This document shows positions 17,552 through 27,071 of a stretch of 64,000 bases of DNA, in pieces. Origin of the DNA: CAYGZL01 sp964354345 (GTDB taxonomy: Bacteria > Chloroflexota > Anaerolineae > Anaerolineales > UBA4823). The notes under the pieces were generated by a model, which made no database searches, was not told where the DNA came from, and worked only from the letters and a program-made list of their open reading frames with translations. A program made the translations under genes and the position numbers. How positions within the stretch are numbered: the first letter of the stretch is position 1; every line of letters starts with the position of its first letter. The stretch is taken from the NCBI GenBank assembly GCA_964354345.1, contig CAYGZL010000016.1, positions 3,324 to 67,323 of the forward strand, written 5' to 3'.

Positions 17552-18658
17552 TCATCGCTTACGTTGCAGAGCGCTGCTGGTAAATAACAAGAGGATCCCC
17601 AGGATCGCCAGTCCAATTATTACGACCGCGAAGGGATCGCGTTGGAAAAACGAACGGACAGACAAAACCGGGCTGTTATCGGGTGGGGATGTCGTTTCAA
17701 TTGGGAGTGGGATGGTCGATGTGGGGCTGGTGATCCGGGTGGGAGTACGCGTAGGTCTGGTTGTGGCGGTTGGTCGGGGTGTGCTTGTGGGTAATTGGCT
17801 TGGGGTGGGGGTTGGATCGGGGGGTTTGATCTGCAAGCGTTGGTTGGGGTAAATGACTGAGGTGGTATTTAAATGGTTAAGGGTCAACAGCGTCTGTAAC
17901 TCAACCTGGTAAGCTCTGGCGATCTGAATTAATGACTGCCCCGACTGAACAATATGCGTAATCGAGCCGTCGAGACCTGGCGTGACAGTTTGAACGGGTA
18001 TGATCCATTGAGCAATTAAGGAGGCAGTCGGAGAAGGCATGGCGGGGTTGGTCGTTGGTGTCCCTGAAGGGAATTCAGGAGTCATGTTGCCGGATTCGCC
18101 CGCAATGTAACCAGCATCCAGGGTGAAATAGTACATCGTCCCATCGGAGGCAACGCCCGCTCCGGCGTCGCGGATGTAGGGTGAGAGCATTGTATTAAGG
18201 TGGATATCATCTCCCTGCCAGAGCGAAACTGCGATCTCGGCCGTCATATTGGTGCCACCAGCAATATTTTCGCTGACAAATACTGTCTGACCGCCGCCGT
18301 AACCCGCCGCAATGGCGCGCTGGCGAGGGACGGTACCACCTGCTCCGGTATGGGTGATTGTGTGAATCGAAGCCTGGTAGTCTGAATGTGCCTGGGCAGC
18401 AGCCATTAAGGCGTTATTGATACGATAGGCGGGCAGACCATGCGCCACCCGTAAGGCATTGACAGAGGCGATCAAATCATTCGCTTGTGGGTTATACCCT
18501 ACAGCCGCTTTATTGGCCAGGGTGGGTTGAGTTAGCGCGGCCAGGAGCCAGACCAGACTGACCAGAATGAGAAATAACGCAATATGTGGAATAATAATTC
18601 TGTTCGGAACAGAAGTACTGGGGAAGCTTACATACCTGCCAGGCAGCCTGCGGACCAT
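17552..18658 (-). CDS. Membrane-anchored CAP/SCP-like protein with LysM domain
   Basis: Layout in order: N-terminal hydrophobic segment (about 22-42 from ATG 18658), a CAP (SCP/PR1-like) domain at about 55-185 with NALRVAHGLPA, AHSDYQA, ENIAGG and SLWQGDDIH, a LysM repeat at about 230-280 (THIVQSGQSLIQIARAYQV), a Thr/Pro-rich linker of about 50 residues, and a C-terminal membrane helix ending in basic residues. LysM binds peptidoglycan, so the protein probably sits in the cell envelope. CAP domains are common next to LysM in bacteria, where their role is poorly known. It follows polX by 22 bases and may be the last gene of the stress operon. Confidence 0.85.
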   Translation of the reverse strand: MVRRLPGRYVSFPSTSVPNRIIIPHIALFLILVSLVWLLAALTQPTLANKAAVGYNPQANDLIASVNALRVAHGLPAYRINNALMAAAQAHSDYQASIHTITHTGAGGTVPRQRAIAAGYGGGQTVFVSENIAGGTNMTAEIAVSLWQGDDIHLNTMLSPYIRDAGAGVASDGTMYYFTLDAGYIAGESGNMTPEFPSGTPTTNPAMPSPTASLIAQWIIPVQTVTPGLDGSITHIVQSGQSLIQIARAYQVELQTLLTLNHLNTTSVIYPNQRLQIKPPDPTPTPSQLPTSTPRPTATTRPTRTPTRITSPTSTIPLPIETTSPPDNSPVLSVRSFFQRDPFAVVIIGLAILGILLLFTSSALQRKR

Positions 18659-18680
18659 GTCCAAAATAATAACATAAATC

Positions 18681-20420
18681 TTAATCTGCCCGGGTTTCCA
18701 ACCATCCCAGCAAACGTTCTGACTCCCAGGTATTAATCACATGCTTTGCTTCGACCCAGCCGCGCCGGGCCGTGGCTATGCCAAAAAACAGCAAATCCAT
18801 GTCGCTGGGGCTGTGAGCATCGGTGTTGATGCTGAGCGGGATACCCAATTCGATCGCCCGGCGAGCATAGATATCATCCAAATCCAGACGGGATGGGTGG
18901 GCGTTGATTTCCAACGCCACGTGGTGTTCCGCTGCCTCGACCAGGACAGCCTCCATGTCCAGATCAGACCCCTCGCGATTGGGGAACATCCGACCGGTGG
19001 GGTGACCGATGATGTCCACGTAGGAGTTGCGAATGGCATTTACCAGGCGCCGGGTAATGTGTTCTCGCGGTTGGCGCAGACTGGAATGGATCGAGGCGAC
19101 AACAATATCTAATTTTGCCAGAACTTCGTCAGGAAAATCAAGTGCGCCATCCGCCCGGATTTCAACCTCAGCGCCTTGTAAGAGTCGGATTGAATCACCC
19201 AACTCAGCTTGTACAGCATCAATCTCAGCGCGTTGTTGGATTAACTCGTTGACTGACAAACCACCCGCGACACCCAGGCTGCTGGAATGGTCTGTAACAG
19301 CCAGGATTTTCATACCATGCTGGCGAGCGGCCTCAGCCATTTGCCGGATCGTATATTTCCCGTCGCTCCAGGTTGAGTGCGAGTGCAGTTCAGCGTGGAT
19401 ATCACTGGTCTCCAGCAGATGTGGCAGTCGACCTGCCCGAGCAGCCTGCACCTCGCCGCGATCTTCGCGCAGTTCAGGTGGGATCCAGGGTAAATCGAGC
19501 ATGGCATAGACTTCTTCTTCAGTTGCACAAAGCAGCTCGCTGCCATCTGGGCGCTGGAAAGCGTGCTCCGAGAGTGAGAGGTCTTTCTTCTGAGCCAGTT
19601 CGCGCAAACGGACATTGTGATCCTTGGAGCCGGTAGCATATTGCAGAGCCGTGCCAAAACGTTGTGGGGGATGCACCCAGAGTTGGGCGCGGATGTTATG
19701 GCTAAATTCGACACTCGCTTTCGTGTCACCCTGCCCAGAGATGTGAATGACCTGCGGATGATGGATAAAGGCTTCCATCACTGTACCTGAATCAATGGCT
19801 GCGACCAGGATATCCAGATCACCGACAGTCGATCGCATACGGCGCAGGCTACCGGCGGGCTCGACTCTGTGTACACCGGGTTGGGCGCGCAGGTACGCCA
19901 GGAGCTCCTGAGCGAAGGGCCAGGCCTTACCGAGCGGGATACGTCCTGAGCGGCGCGCCAGGGCTTCCAATCCCGCCAACACCTTGGCCTCAGATTTTTC
20001 ACCCATGCCAGGTAATGAACGCAGCTTGCCAGCACGCGCGGCTGCTTCGAGTTCCATCAAATTAGTAATACCGAGTTGTTTCCAAAACAAGGCGGCTTTT
20101 TTGGGGCCCAGATCGGGCACCTCGAGCAGATCTATCAATGTTGGCGGAACTTCCTGCTCCAGGTGTTCCAGGAAACCGAGGCGACCAGTGGTAAATAGTT
20201 CGTCGATTTTTTCCTGGATAGCTTTACCAATACCAGGGATTTCGGTCAACGTGCCTGCTTGCCAATATTCCCGGACCGGTCGCACCAGGCCAATTAGATT
20301 CTCAGCCACCTTGCGATAGGCCAGGGTTTTGTAGATAATTTCGCCTTTGATCTCCAACAAATCTGCAATTCTAACGAAAATGTCAGCAAGTTGTTGATTG
20401 GAGAAATTAGTTGAGCTCAT
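18681..20420 (-). CDS. polX: Family X DNA polymerase / 3'-5' exonuclease PolX
   Basis: Domains in order: N-terminal helix-hairpin-helix part (1-75), fingers HhH repeats (about 90-150, EVPDLGPKKAALF and SLPGMGEKSEAK), the nucleotidyltransferase palm with GSLRR and the metal-binding pair in GDLDILVA, and a C-terminal PHP domain (about 335-580) with ELHSHSTWSDG, AVTDHS and GHPTGR. Both polymerase and PHP nuclease residues appear intact. PolX enzymes fill short gaps in base-excision repair. The ATG at 20420 has GAAGAGA upstream and overlaps the end of prmA by 14 bases; a TTG at 20429 is an alternative. Confidence 0.92.
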   Translation of the reverse strand: MSSTNFSNQQLADIFVRIADLLEIKGEIIYKTLAYRKVAENLIGLVRPVREYWQAGTLTEIPGIGKAIQEKIDELFTTGRLGFLEHLEQEVPPTLIDLLEVPDLGPKKAALFWKQLGITNLMELEAAARAGKLRSLPGMGEKSEAKVLAGLEALARRSGRIPLGKAWPFAQELLAYLRAQPGVHRVEPAGSLRRMRSTVGDLDILVAAIDSGTVMEAFIHHPQVIHISGQGDTKASVEFSHNIRAQLWVHPPQRFGTALQYATGSKDHNVRLRELAQKKDLSLSEHAFQRPDGSELLCATEEEVYAMLDLPWIPPELREDRGEVQAARAGRLPHLLETSDIHAELHSHSTWSDGKYTIRQMAEAARQHGMKILAVTDHSSSLGVAGGLSVNELIQQRAEIDAVQAELGDSIRLLQGAEVEIRADGALDFPDEVLAKLDIVVASIHSSLRQPREHITRRLVNAIRNSYVDIIGHPTGRMFPNREGSDLDMEAVLVEAAEHHVALEINAHPSRLDLDDIYARRAIELGIPLSINTDAHSPSDMDLLFFGIATARRGWVEAKHVINTWESERLLGWLETRAD

Positions 20421-21363
20421 AATATCCAATCTCTTCTGGTTTTCTGATGAGGATGGCTACCCAATCTCCATTCTGTTTTTGACTTTCCACCTGCAGGCTG
20501 TTGCGTTGAGCAGCGACTATAACCGCCTCAGCTTGCTCCTCCAGAATGCCGGAGAGAACCAGGTATCCACCCGGAGTCAGGATTCCTGCCAGGCCATCGT
20601 CGAGCAGGCGCTCGAGCACCGGAGCCAGGATGTTGACCAGCACTAAAGGTGCCAGGCGGAGGGAAAATGTACCAGCGCGAATATCGACCAGTGAACCAAC
20701 CCCCAACTCGAGATGTGCGGCGACTCCATTGGTAATTGCATTTTGGCGGGCGGTAGTAATCGCCTGTGGATCGATGTCGACTCCTAATGCAAAGGAAGTG
20801 CCTAGTTTGAGGGCAGCCACAGCCAGGATGGCGGTGCCGCAGCCCAGGTCGATCACATCCGAGTTTACATGGTTCGCGACCAGGAGTTCTTCCAGGTACT
20901 CCAGACATAGTTGAGTGGTTGGGTGTGTACCGGTTCCGAATGCCATGCCGGGATCAATACGGATGGGGATGCGAGTCGGGTCGGGGGATTCCAACCAGGC
21001 TGGTACGATCATCAGTTTGCGCCCAATAGGTATGGGCTGGTAATGAACTTTCCAGGTTTCTGCCCAGTTGTCTTCCTGGATGGTGCGGAATGCAGGCGCC
21101 GGCAGGGGTTGGATGCGACCCAGATACCATAGCGCTTCCTCCAGCCGTTGGCGGGTCTCTTCGATCCGCTCGTCGATCGGCAAAAAGGCAAAGATGCGCA
21201 ACGGACCAACGGAGCGCCCTCCTTCATCATCCAGGTTAGCGGTAACCGCAGTACTCTCAATCACGACGCCGGTGGGTGCGAAGCGAGCCATGACTTCAGC
21301 TACCGCCTCGGCTAACTCACCGTCAACAGTCAGAGATACTTCAAGCCAATTAAGTTCCATCAC
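20407..21363 (-). CDS. prmA: Ribosomal protein L11 methyltransferase PrmA
   Basis: A 318-residue methyltransferase. The N-terminal 100 residues fit the L11-recognition domain (MELNWLEVSLTVDGELAEAV), followed by the linker with AFGTGTHPTT and SAM motif I DLGCGTAILAVAA; NILAPVL is motif IV. GTG 21363 is followed directly by ATG 21360, and either may be used. The gene overlaps dnaJ upstream and polX downstream, so translation of the three is probably coupled. Location directly after dnaJ is a conserved arrangement in many Gram-positives. Confidence 0.93.
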   Translation of the reverse strand: MMELNWLEVSLTVDGELAEAVAEVMARFAPTGVVIESTAVTANLDDEGGRSVGPLRIFAFLPIDERIEETRQRLEEALWYLGRIQPLPAPAFRTIQEDNWAETWKVHYQPIPIGRKLMIVPAWLESPDPTRIPIRIDPGMAFGTGTHPTTQLCLEYLEELLVANHVNSDVIDLGCGTAILAVAALKLGTSFALGVDIDPQAITTARQNAITNGVAAHLELGVGSLVDIRAGTFSLRLAPLVLVNILAPVLERLLDDGLAGILTPGGYLVLSGILEEQAEAVIVAAQRNSLQVESQKQNGDWVAILIRKPEEIGYYELN

Positions 21364-22477
21364 CGGTCAAGGTGTCTTTTAACCAGTCCAGGAAACCGCG
21401 CTCCTGAGGTCGTACTTCGCTGCCCAGGTTCTTGGCAAGCTGTTCGAAAATCTTCCGTTGTTCTGGTGACAAGCGAGTAGGAATATCAACATTGATGATT
21501 ACATGTTGGTCTCCACGACCACTGCTACGCACATACGGAATGCCTTTACCCCGTAGGGTGAGTACTTTGCCAGGTTGGGTACCGGACGGAATCTTTAACG
21601 TGGTTTGCCCATCTATTGTTGGTATTTCGACTTCAGCGCCTAATGTGGCCTGGGCGATGTTAATGGTTAATTCCAGCAAAATATCGTTTTCACGGCGCTT
21701 GAAGAACTTGTGGGGTTTGACATTGAGCGTGAGGTACAAATTGCCATTTGGACCGCCGTTCAGCCCGGGTTGCCCTTCGCCAGCCAGGCGCATTTGGGTA
21801 CCGGTGTCAACTCCGGCCGGGATGGTGATGATCTTCTGGCGAGTATGCCGTTCAAGTCCACGCCCTCGGCAGTTGTGACATGGCGTAGCAATTGTCTCGC
21901 CATGGCCGTTGCAGGTGGGGCAGGTTGACACCTGCACCATTGAACCCAAGAGGGTTTGGCGCACCTGGCGCACTTCCCCGCTACCCCGGCAAGTAGCGCA
22001 GCGTTGGGCTGACGTACCTGGTTCTGCGCCAGAACCGTTGCAGGTGCTACAGATTTCATCGCGCGTAATTTCGATCGGCTTTTCAATGCCAAAAACAGCT
22101 TCTTCGAAGGTCAGATCCACTCGCTGCTGGATATCGCTGCCACGCCGCGGGGCATTCTGGCTGCGAGATGTTCCACGCCCAAAACCGAATAAATCCCCGA
22201 GAATATCAGTGAAATCAGTGAAATCTACATTAATATCCGGACCGCCTCCTGGACCGCGCACTCCAGCATGTCCATAACGATCATAGGCGGCGCGCTTCTG
22301 ATCATCGGAGAGGACCGCGTAGGCCTCGTTGATCTCTTTGAATCGTTCCTCGGCATCCGGCGCTTTGTTGACATCGGGATGGTACTGACGTGCCAGCCTC
22401 CGAAAAGCGGCCTTGAGCTCTTCTTGTGTGGCGTTGCGAGATACGCCTAGAATTTCATAGTAGTCTCGGTCGGTCAT
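21350..22477 (-). CDS. dnaJ: Chaperone protein DnaJ
   Basis: A type I DnaJ (375 residues): J domain at 1-70 with the HPD motif (RQYHPDVN), Gly/Phe-rich region at about 75-115, four zinc-binding CxxCxGxG repeats (CSTCNGSG, CATCRGSG, CPTCNGHG, CHNCRGRG) at about 145-215, and the two beta-domains that hold substrate. It stimulates the DnaK ATPase. It starts six bases after dnaK. Confidence 0.97.
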   Translation of the reverse strand: MTDRDYYEILGVSRNATQEELKAAFRRLARQYHPDVNKAPDAEERFKEINEAYAVLSDDQKRAAYDRYGHAGVRGPGGGPDINVDFTDFTDILGDLFGFGRGTSRSQNAPRRGSDIQQRVDLTFEEAVFGIEKPIEITRDEICSTCNGSGAEPGTSAQRCATCRGSGEVRQVRQTLLGSMVQVSTCPTCNGHGETIATPCHNCRGRGLERHTRQKIITIPAGVDTGTQMRLAGEGQPGLNGGPNGNLYLTLNVKPHKFFKRRENDILLELTINIAQATLGAEVEIPTIDGQTTLKIPSGTQPGKVLTLRGKGIPYVRSSGRGDQHVIINVDIPTRLSPEQRKIFEQLAKNLGSEVRPQERGFLDWLKDTLTGDGT

Positions 22478-22483
22478 TTAGCG

Positions 22484-24382
22484 TTATGCGTTTCGAAATT
22501 CTCCGTCAACAACATCATCATCGCCACTCGGGCCTGATTGACTGCCGGGTGTACCGGTATCTCCCGGCGTGGCACCTCCCTGTTGCTGGTAAGCGGCTGC
22601 GCCAACCTGTTGGAGCACCTGGTTGAGCTCGTCGGTAGCCTGGCGGATGACATCGGCGTCATCGCCTTTTACGACTTCACGCACTCGGGATATTTTTTCA
22701 TCCAACTGGCTCTTCAGGGTAGCGGGGACCTTGTCGCCCAGATCGCGCAGGGCTTTTTCGGTGGCGTAAACAGCATTGTCAGCGTTATTGCGCGCTTCAA
22801 CCAATTCCTTGTGGCGCCGGTCTTCTTCGGCATGAGCTTCCGCTTCCTTGCGCATTCGTTCCACTTCCCTTTCATTCAGACCTGAGGAAGCGGTGATAGT
22901 AATATGCTGGCTGCGTCCTGTAGCTTTATCCTTAGCGGTAACCTTGAGGATACCATTGGCATCAATATCGAAAATAACCTCGATTTGGGGTAACCCCCGT
23001 GGCGCAGGGGGGATTCCGTCGAGGACGAACCGGCCGAGAGATTTATTATCTGAAGCCATCGGTCGTTCCCCCTGGACGACATGAATTTCCACACTCGATT
23101 GCATATCGCTGGCGGTGGAGAAAACCTGGCTGCGATTGACTGGAATCGTGGTATTCCTCTCGATCAAGGGCGTGGCGACACTCCCCAATGTCTCTACCGA
23201 AAGGGTCAGGGGCGTGACATCCAACAAGAGAATATCCTTTACCTCCCCACCCAATACGCCAGCCTGGATCGCTGCGCCCACCGCAACGACTTCATCTGGA
23301 TTAACACCTTTGTGGGGATCTTTGCCAAAGAGCTTGCGCACAGCCTCTTGCACCGCTGGCATGCGGATCATGCCACCCACCAGGACAATTTCGTCAATTT
23401 TGCCCGGTTCTAGATTGGCGTCTTTTAAGGCCTGGCGTACGGGTCCCAGGGTGCGATCGACCAGGTCGCTCGTCAACTGCTCAAGCTTGGCGCGGGTGAG
23501 GGTGGTCACCAGGTGTTTGGGGCCTGAGGCGTCAGCCGTAATATAAGGTAAATTAATTTCGGTTTGCATCAGAGTCGAGAGCTCGATCTTGGCCTTTTCG
23601 GAGGCTTCCTTCAATCGTTGCAACGCCTGACGATCGCGGCGTAGATCAATACCGCTCTCGCGTTTAAACAATTCCGCCAGGTAATCGATCAAGCGTATAT
23701 CAAAGTCATCGCCACCCAAGAAGGTGTCGCCGCTGGTTGAGCGAACCTGGAAAACGCCATCGCCAACATCCAGGATGGAGATATCGAATGTGCCACCGCC
23801 CAGGTCGTAGACCGCAATTACTTCATCTTTCTTCTTGTCCAGCCCATAGGCCAGGGAGGATGCGGTTGGCTCATTGATAATCCGGAGCACTTCCAGACCA
23901 GCAATTTTTCCTGCATCCTTGGTTGCGTTCCGCTGGGCATCGTTGAAATAGGCGGGCACGGTGATAACCGCTTGAGTAATTGTTTCGCCCAGGTAGGCTT
24001 CGGCGTCGGCTCTAAGTTTGGACAGGATCATCGCCGAAATTTCTGGTGGGGAATACTCACGCCCGTCCAAGTAAACCCGCACATCGCCATTTGGCGCTTC
24101 GGTGACTTTGTAAGGGGCGCGCGCAATCGCTTTTTGTACTTCGGGGTCATTGAATTTTCGCCCCATAAAGCGTTTTATTGAAAAGATGGTGTTTTCGGGA
24201 TTCACGATGGCCTGGTTGCGTGCCACTCTTCCGACCAGTCGCTCATGATTTTTGTTCACTGCAACGACCGAGGGAACCAATCGTTCCCCTTCGGCGGAAG
24301 GGATGACGACTGGCTCGCCGCCTTCCATCACAGCGACAACGGAATTGGTTGTACCGAGGTCAATACCAATGATCTTGCCCAT
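22484..24382 (-). CDS. dnaK: Chaperone protein DnaK (Hsp70)
   Basis: A 632-residue Hsp70. The ATPase domain starts GKIIGIDLGTTNSVVAV and has the phosphate-2 motif VYDLGGGTFDISI and adenosine motif IVLVGGMIRMP; the substrate domain follows from about 385, with the late helical lid and a Gly/Gln-rich tail ending DDDVVDGEF. ATG 24382 is chosen because GAAGGAG sits 6 bases upstream; an in-frame codon 8 triplets earlier lacks this. The EEF-like end (DGEFRNA) is slightly extended compared with the usual terminal EVxD/EEV-type tail. Confidence 0.97.
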   Translation of the reverse strand: MGKIIGIDLGTTNSVVAVMEGGEPVVIPSAEGERLVPSVVAVNKNHERLVGRVARNQAIVNPENTIFSIKRFMGRKFNDPEVQKAIARAPYKVTEAPNGDVRVYLDGREYSPPEISAMILSKLRADAEAYLGETITQAVITVPAYFNDAQRNATKDAGKIAGLEVLRIINEPTASSLAYGLDKKKDEVIAVYDLGGGTFDISILDVGDGVFQVRSTSGDTFLGGDDFDIRLIDYLAELFKRESGIDLRRDRQALQRLKEASEKAKIELSTLMQTEINLPYITADASGPKHLVTTLTRAKLEQLTSDLVDRTLGPVRQALKDANLEPGKIDEIVLVGGMIRMPAVQEAVRKLFGKDPHKGVNPDEVVAVGAAIQAGVLGGEVKDILLLDVTPLTLSVETLGSVATPLIERNTTIPVNRSQVFSTASDMQSSVEIHVVQGERPMASDNKSLGRFVLDGIPPAPRGLPQIEVIFDIDANGILKVTAKDKATGRSQHITITASSGLNEREVERMRKEAEAHAEEDRRHKELVEARNNADNAVYATEKALRDLGDKVPATLKSQLDEKISRVREVVKGDDADVIRQATDELNQVLQQVGAAAYQQQGGATPGDTGTPGSQSGPSGDDDVVDGEFRNA

Positions 24383-24427
24383 ATCTGCTCCTTCAGTTCG
24401 GTTCAATGCGGAACCGGAGTTCCGTGA

Positions 24428-25012
24428 TTATTTCGCCACACGCACCAGTGCCGGGCGCAGAACACGGTCGCCGAGTAGGTAACCTTGTTTCAGCACCTCA
24501 ATAATCTGGCCGCTTTCAAAGTCTTTATTTTCTTCAAGGCTGATGGCTTCGTGCAGTTTGGGATCAAATAATTTCCCTTTTGTATCCATCAGCTTAACGC
24601 CTTCATTTTCTAGTATAGTGATCAACTTACGATAGATCAACTCAATCCCATTGGCCCACACTGCGCCTTCCTCTGTCAACGGTCGGCTTTTCAGGGCACG
24701 GTCGAGATCGTCGAGAATTTCCAGGTATTTTTTTACCACATTGCCTATAGCAGTTTGATACACATGGGCCTGATCGCGTTCGATACGCTTTTTATAATTC
24801 GAAAATTCCGCTAACGAACGTTGCCAGCCATCCAAATATTCACTGGTCTTCGCCTGACTTTCAGCCAACTGTTGCTTCAAGGTTTCGATTTCTTTATCTT
24901 TGCCCTGGATCTCTACTTGATCAGCGATTGCCGGTGTTTTTTCTGTTTCTTCTACAATATCCGCAGCCACAGATTTCTTGTCGGCCTGGTTGTTAAGCGG
25001 TTGCTGCTCCAT
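24428..25012 (-). CDS. grpE: Nucleotide exchange factor GrpE
   Basis: A 194-residue protein with the long N-terminal coiled coil (about 35-95, heptad-like IETLKQQLAESQAK), the EFSNYKKRIERD motif and the C-terminal beta-wing (KGKLFDPKLHEAIS and VLKQGYLLGDRVLRPALVRVAK) typical of GrpE. It releases ADP from DnaK. It lies between hrcA and dnaK in the same operon. Confidence 0.96.
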   Translation of the reverse strand: MEQQPLNNQADKKSVAADIVEETEKTPAIADQVEIQGKDKEIETLKQQLAESQAKTSEYLDGWQRSLAEFSNYKKRIERDQAHVYQTAIGNVVKKYLEILDDLDRALKSRPLTEEGAVWANGIELIYRKLITILENEGVKLMDTKGKLFDPKLHEAISLEENKDFESGQIIEVLKQGYLLGDRVLRPALVRVAK

Positions 25013-25060
25013 TTTTGTTGGGTAACTCCTTACGAATCATTCATTCTTATATTATGGGTT

Positions 25061-26095
25061 TTATTCCGGATGCAATTCGTTGACCAGATCGCTGAGCAGG
25101 TTCGAGACAAAACGGACGGTGGAAATGGTGCGACCATAAGACATCCGAATCGGTCCTAATACACCCACTGTGCCAGTTGCCAGTCCGGGGACACCATAGC
25201 GCGAAAGAATCATGGTGAAGTCCTTTAATTCTTCCCAGTTGCCTTCACCCCCGATCAAAACATGCACCCCGCCCAGATCGCTGTTCATCACCGTACGACT
25301 GAGTAGATCTTCGAGCAAGGGGCGCTCTTCTAAGATGCGGAGGGCTTTACGCGCTACTTCTGTTTCGCCAAATTCTGGCTCATTCAGAACATTGGACAAA
25401 CCATCCCGGTAAACCTCTCCCGATACCATTGCGCTGGAGCGCTGCATATCTTCAGCGACCAATTTAGCTACATCCTGTTCAAGGGTATCCAAAGGACCAG
25501 GATGGGCCAGGATGCCGTCAGCGTCAAGGTTTTGAAAGAGGGCATTCAGATGGGCAGCAGCGCTGCTTAACTTCACTTGCGTAACTGGCTCAGAGAGAGC
25601 AAGAATCTGTTGGTGAATATCTCCTCCAGCCAGAACGAGTACCATCAGAACCTGGTGTCCCTGTGTGTTGATCAACTCCAGGTGCTTGTAATGCGGTCGT
25701 TCCAGGTGTGGCGCAGTCACCAAAGAGGCTGCCTGGGATTGGTGAGCCAGGACTGAGGCAGCCAGACGCATCAAGCGATCTACATCCAGGCCTGCCTGGT
25801 AAAACTGGTGGCTGATGGTGCGCTTCGTAGGATCTGGAAGATCGATCTGCCCCATACTCTGGCGTACGAAATAGCGATAACCTTCTTCAGTGGGTACCCG
25901 TCCGGCGGATCGGTGGGATTTACGTAAGTAACCCATCTCGGTCAGATCCACCATCCAGTTGCGAATGGTGGCAGAGCTAACATGTAATTTATAGAAATCC
26001 ACCAGGCGCTCTGAAGCCACCGGCTGTGCGGTTTCGATATAATCGCTAATGATAAGAGCCAGGATGGCCTTATGCTTTTCTTGCAAATCATTCAT
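25061..26095 (-). CDS. hrcA: Heat-inducible transcription repressor HrcA
   Basis: A 344-residue repressor: N-terminal winged helix (about 1-75, SSATIRNWMVDLTEMGYLRKSHRSAGRVPT), then the GAF-like domain and the C-terminal VLGPIRMSYGRTI motif near the end, which is diagnostic. HrcA represses chaperone operons by binding CIRCE, and two CIRCE sites are in this window (26129-26155 here and 30787-30813 before groES), so the gene is likely autoregulated. ATG 26095 is preferred over a TTG four codons upstream. Confidence 0.95.
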   Translation of the reverse strand: MNDLQEKHKAILALIISDYIETAQPVASERLVDFYKLHVSSATIRNWMVDLTEMGYLRKSHRSAGRVPTEEGYRYFVRQSMGQIDLPDPTKRTISHQFYQAGLDVDRLMRLAASVLAHQSQAASLVTAPHLERPHYKHLELINTQGHQVLMVLVLAGGDIHQQILALSEPVTQVKLSSAAAHLNALFQNLDADGILAHPGPLDTLEQDVAKLVAEDMQRSSAMVSGEVYRDGLSNVLNEPEFGETEVARKALRILEERPLLEDLLSRTVMNSDLGGVHVLIGGEGNWEELKDFTMILSRYGVPGLATGTVGVLGPIRMSYGRTISTVRFVSNLLSDLVNELHPE

Positions 26096-26128
26096 GGTCA
26101 ACCGCAAGTCCGAATCGCATTTAGGTAA

Positions 26129-26155
26129 TTAGCACTCTCGAGCGTATTGTGCTAA
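26129..26155. promoter_or_regulatory. CIRCE operator of the hrcA operon
   Basis: TTAGCACTC-N9-TTGTGCTAA on the + strand. Consensus is TTAGCACTC-N9-GAGTGCTAA, so one half is perfect and the other differs at two positions. It lies between the -10 element and the hrcA start, where HrcA would block transcription. Confidence 0.92.
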
Positions 26156-26169
26156 TGCAACGAGAAAAA

Positions 26170-26198
26170 ATCATAACATGCGCAAGGGAGTACGTCAA
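26170..26198 (-). promoter_or_regulatory. Sigma-70 promoter of the hrcA operon
   Basis: Read on the - strand: -35 TTGACG (26198-26193), 17-bp spacer, -10 TATGAT (26175-26170). Transcription would start near 26163, just ahead of CIRCE. Confidence 0.85.
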
Positions 26199-26226
26199 GC
26201 GAAGGGGAGTGGAAAGGGCGCGATTC

Positions 26227-26955
26227 TTATAAGAGTCTAACAGAGCCTTGTTCTGAGCGAAGTCGTTCCAGGGCAGTGGCGAAGTCGTCGGCATAAGGGG
26301 CGCTAAGAGAAATGGGGGTATGAGTGAGGGGGTGCGTCAGGCAGAGGGAGAGGGCGTGCAATCCCAGGCGTAGCATAAGGTTGGACAATGGTTCCTGGTG
26401 AGCATCCTCTCGGACGGGGATATATTTATAAAGAGGGTCAGCCAGGATGGGGAAGCCAGCCAGAGCCAGGTGGGCGCGAATCTGATGCGTACGACCAGTG
26501 CGGGGAATGGCTTCCAACAGTGTGTGGTCGCAAAAGCGTTCCAATGTCCGAAACTCGGTGCTGGAAGGTTTACCCCGTTGGGTATCTGCGACTGTACGGT
26601 GACGCCGGTCGCCATTCGCTCGCAAAGGCTGTTTTATCGTTTGCGTTTCCCAGGGAGGATTGCCAATGACCAGGGCGTGATAGATCTTGGTAACCTGGCG
26701 CGTTTCAAACTGAATATTTAAATCGCGGTGAGCGGTAGCGCTGCGTGCTAACACTAAGATCCCACTGGTATCGCGATCCAGGCGATGGACGATCCAGAGG
26801 TCACCGAAAAACGGTGTGAGTACACTTTTCAGGTGAGCGACCTCAGGATGGTAACCATCGGGCAGGGTTGGGATCCCGGCTGGTTTGTTTATGACCAGCA
26901 GCGCTTCGTCCTGGTAGATAACCCAGTCAAGTGGGGAAAAACTGCCCGGATCCAT
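26227..26955 (-). CDS. RluA-family RNA pseudouridine synthase
   Basis: A 242-residue RluA/RluD-type enzyme that converts uridine to pseudouridine in rRNA or tRNA. The catalytic Asp is in WIVHRLDRDTSGILVLA (about residue 60), with VINKPAG before it and GRTHQIRAHLA after it, the three conserved motifs of the family. It lacks the N-terminal S4 domain found in RluC and RluD, so it is closer to the short RluA/TruC forms; the exact target base is not predictable. No clear ribosome site precedes the ATG. Confidence 0.88.
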   Translation of the reverse strand: MDPGSFSPLDWVIYQDEALLVINKPAGIPTLPDGYHPEVAHLKSVLTPFFGDLWIVHRLDRDTSGILVLARSATAHRDLNIQFETRQVTKIYHALVIGNPPWETQTIKQPLRANGDRRHRTVADTQRGKPSSTEFRTLERFCDHTLLEAIPRTGRTHQIRAHLALAGFPILADPLYKYIPVREDAHQEPLSNLMLRLGLHALSLCLTHPLTHTPISLSAPYADDFATALERLRSEQGSVRLL

Positions 26956-27071
26956 TTTGGGTATTTGATTTGAGAAAGCGTCGGATGGTACAACAGCTCA
27001 CTGCCCGGTTTATTATTTTGTTAACCTTACCTGATTGGCGTTGGGGTAGCCTCGTCACGCTGGATACCTCG

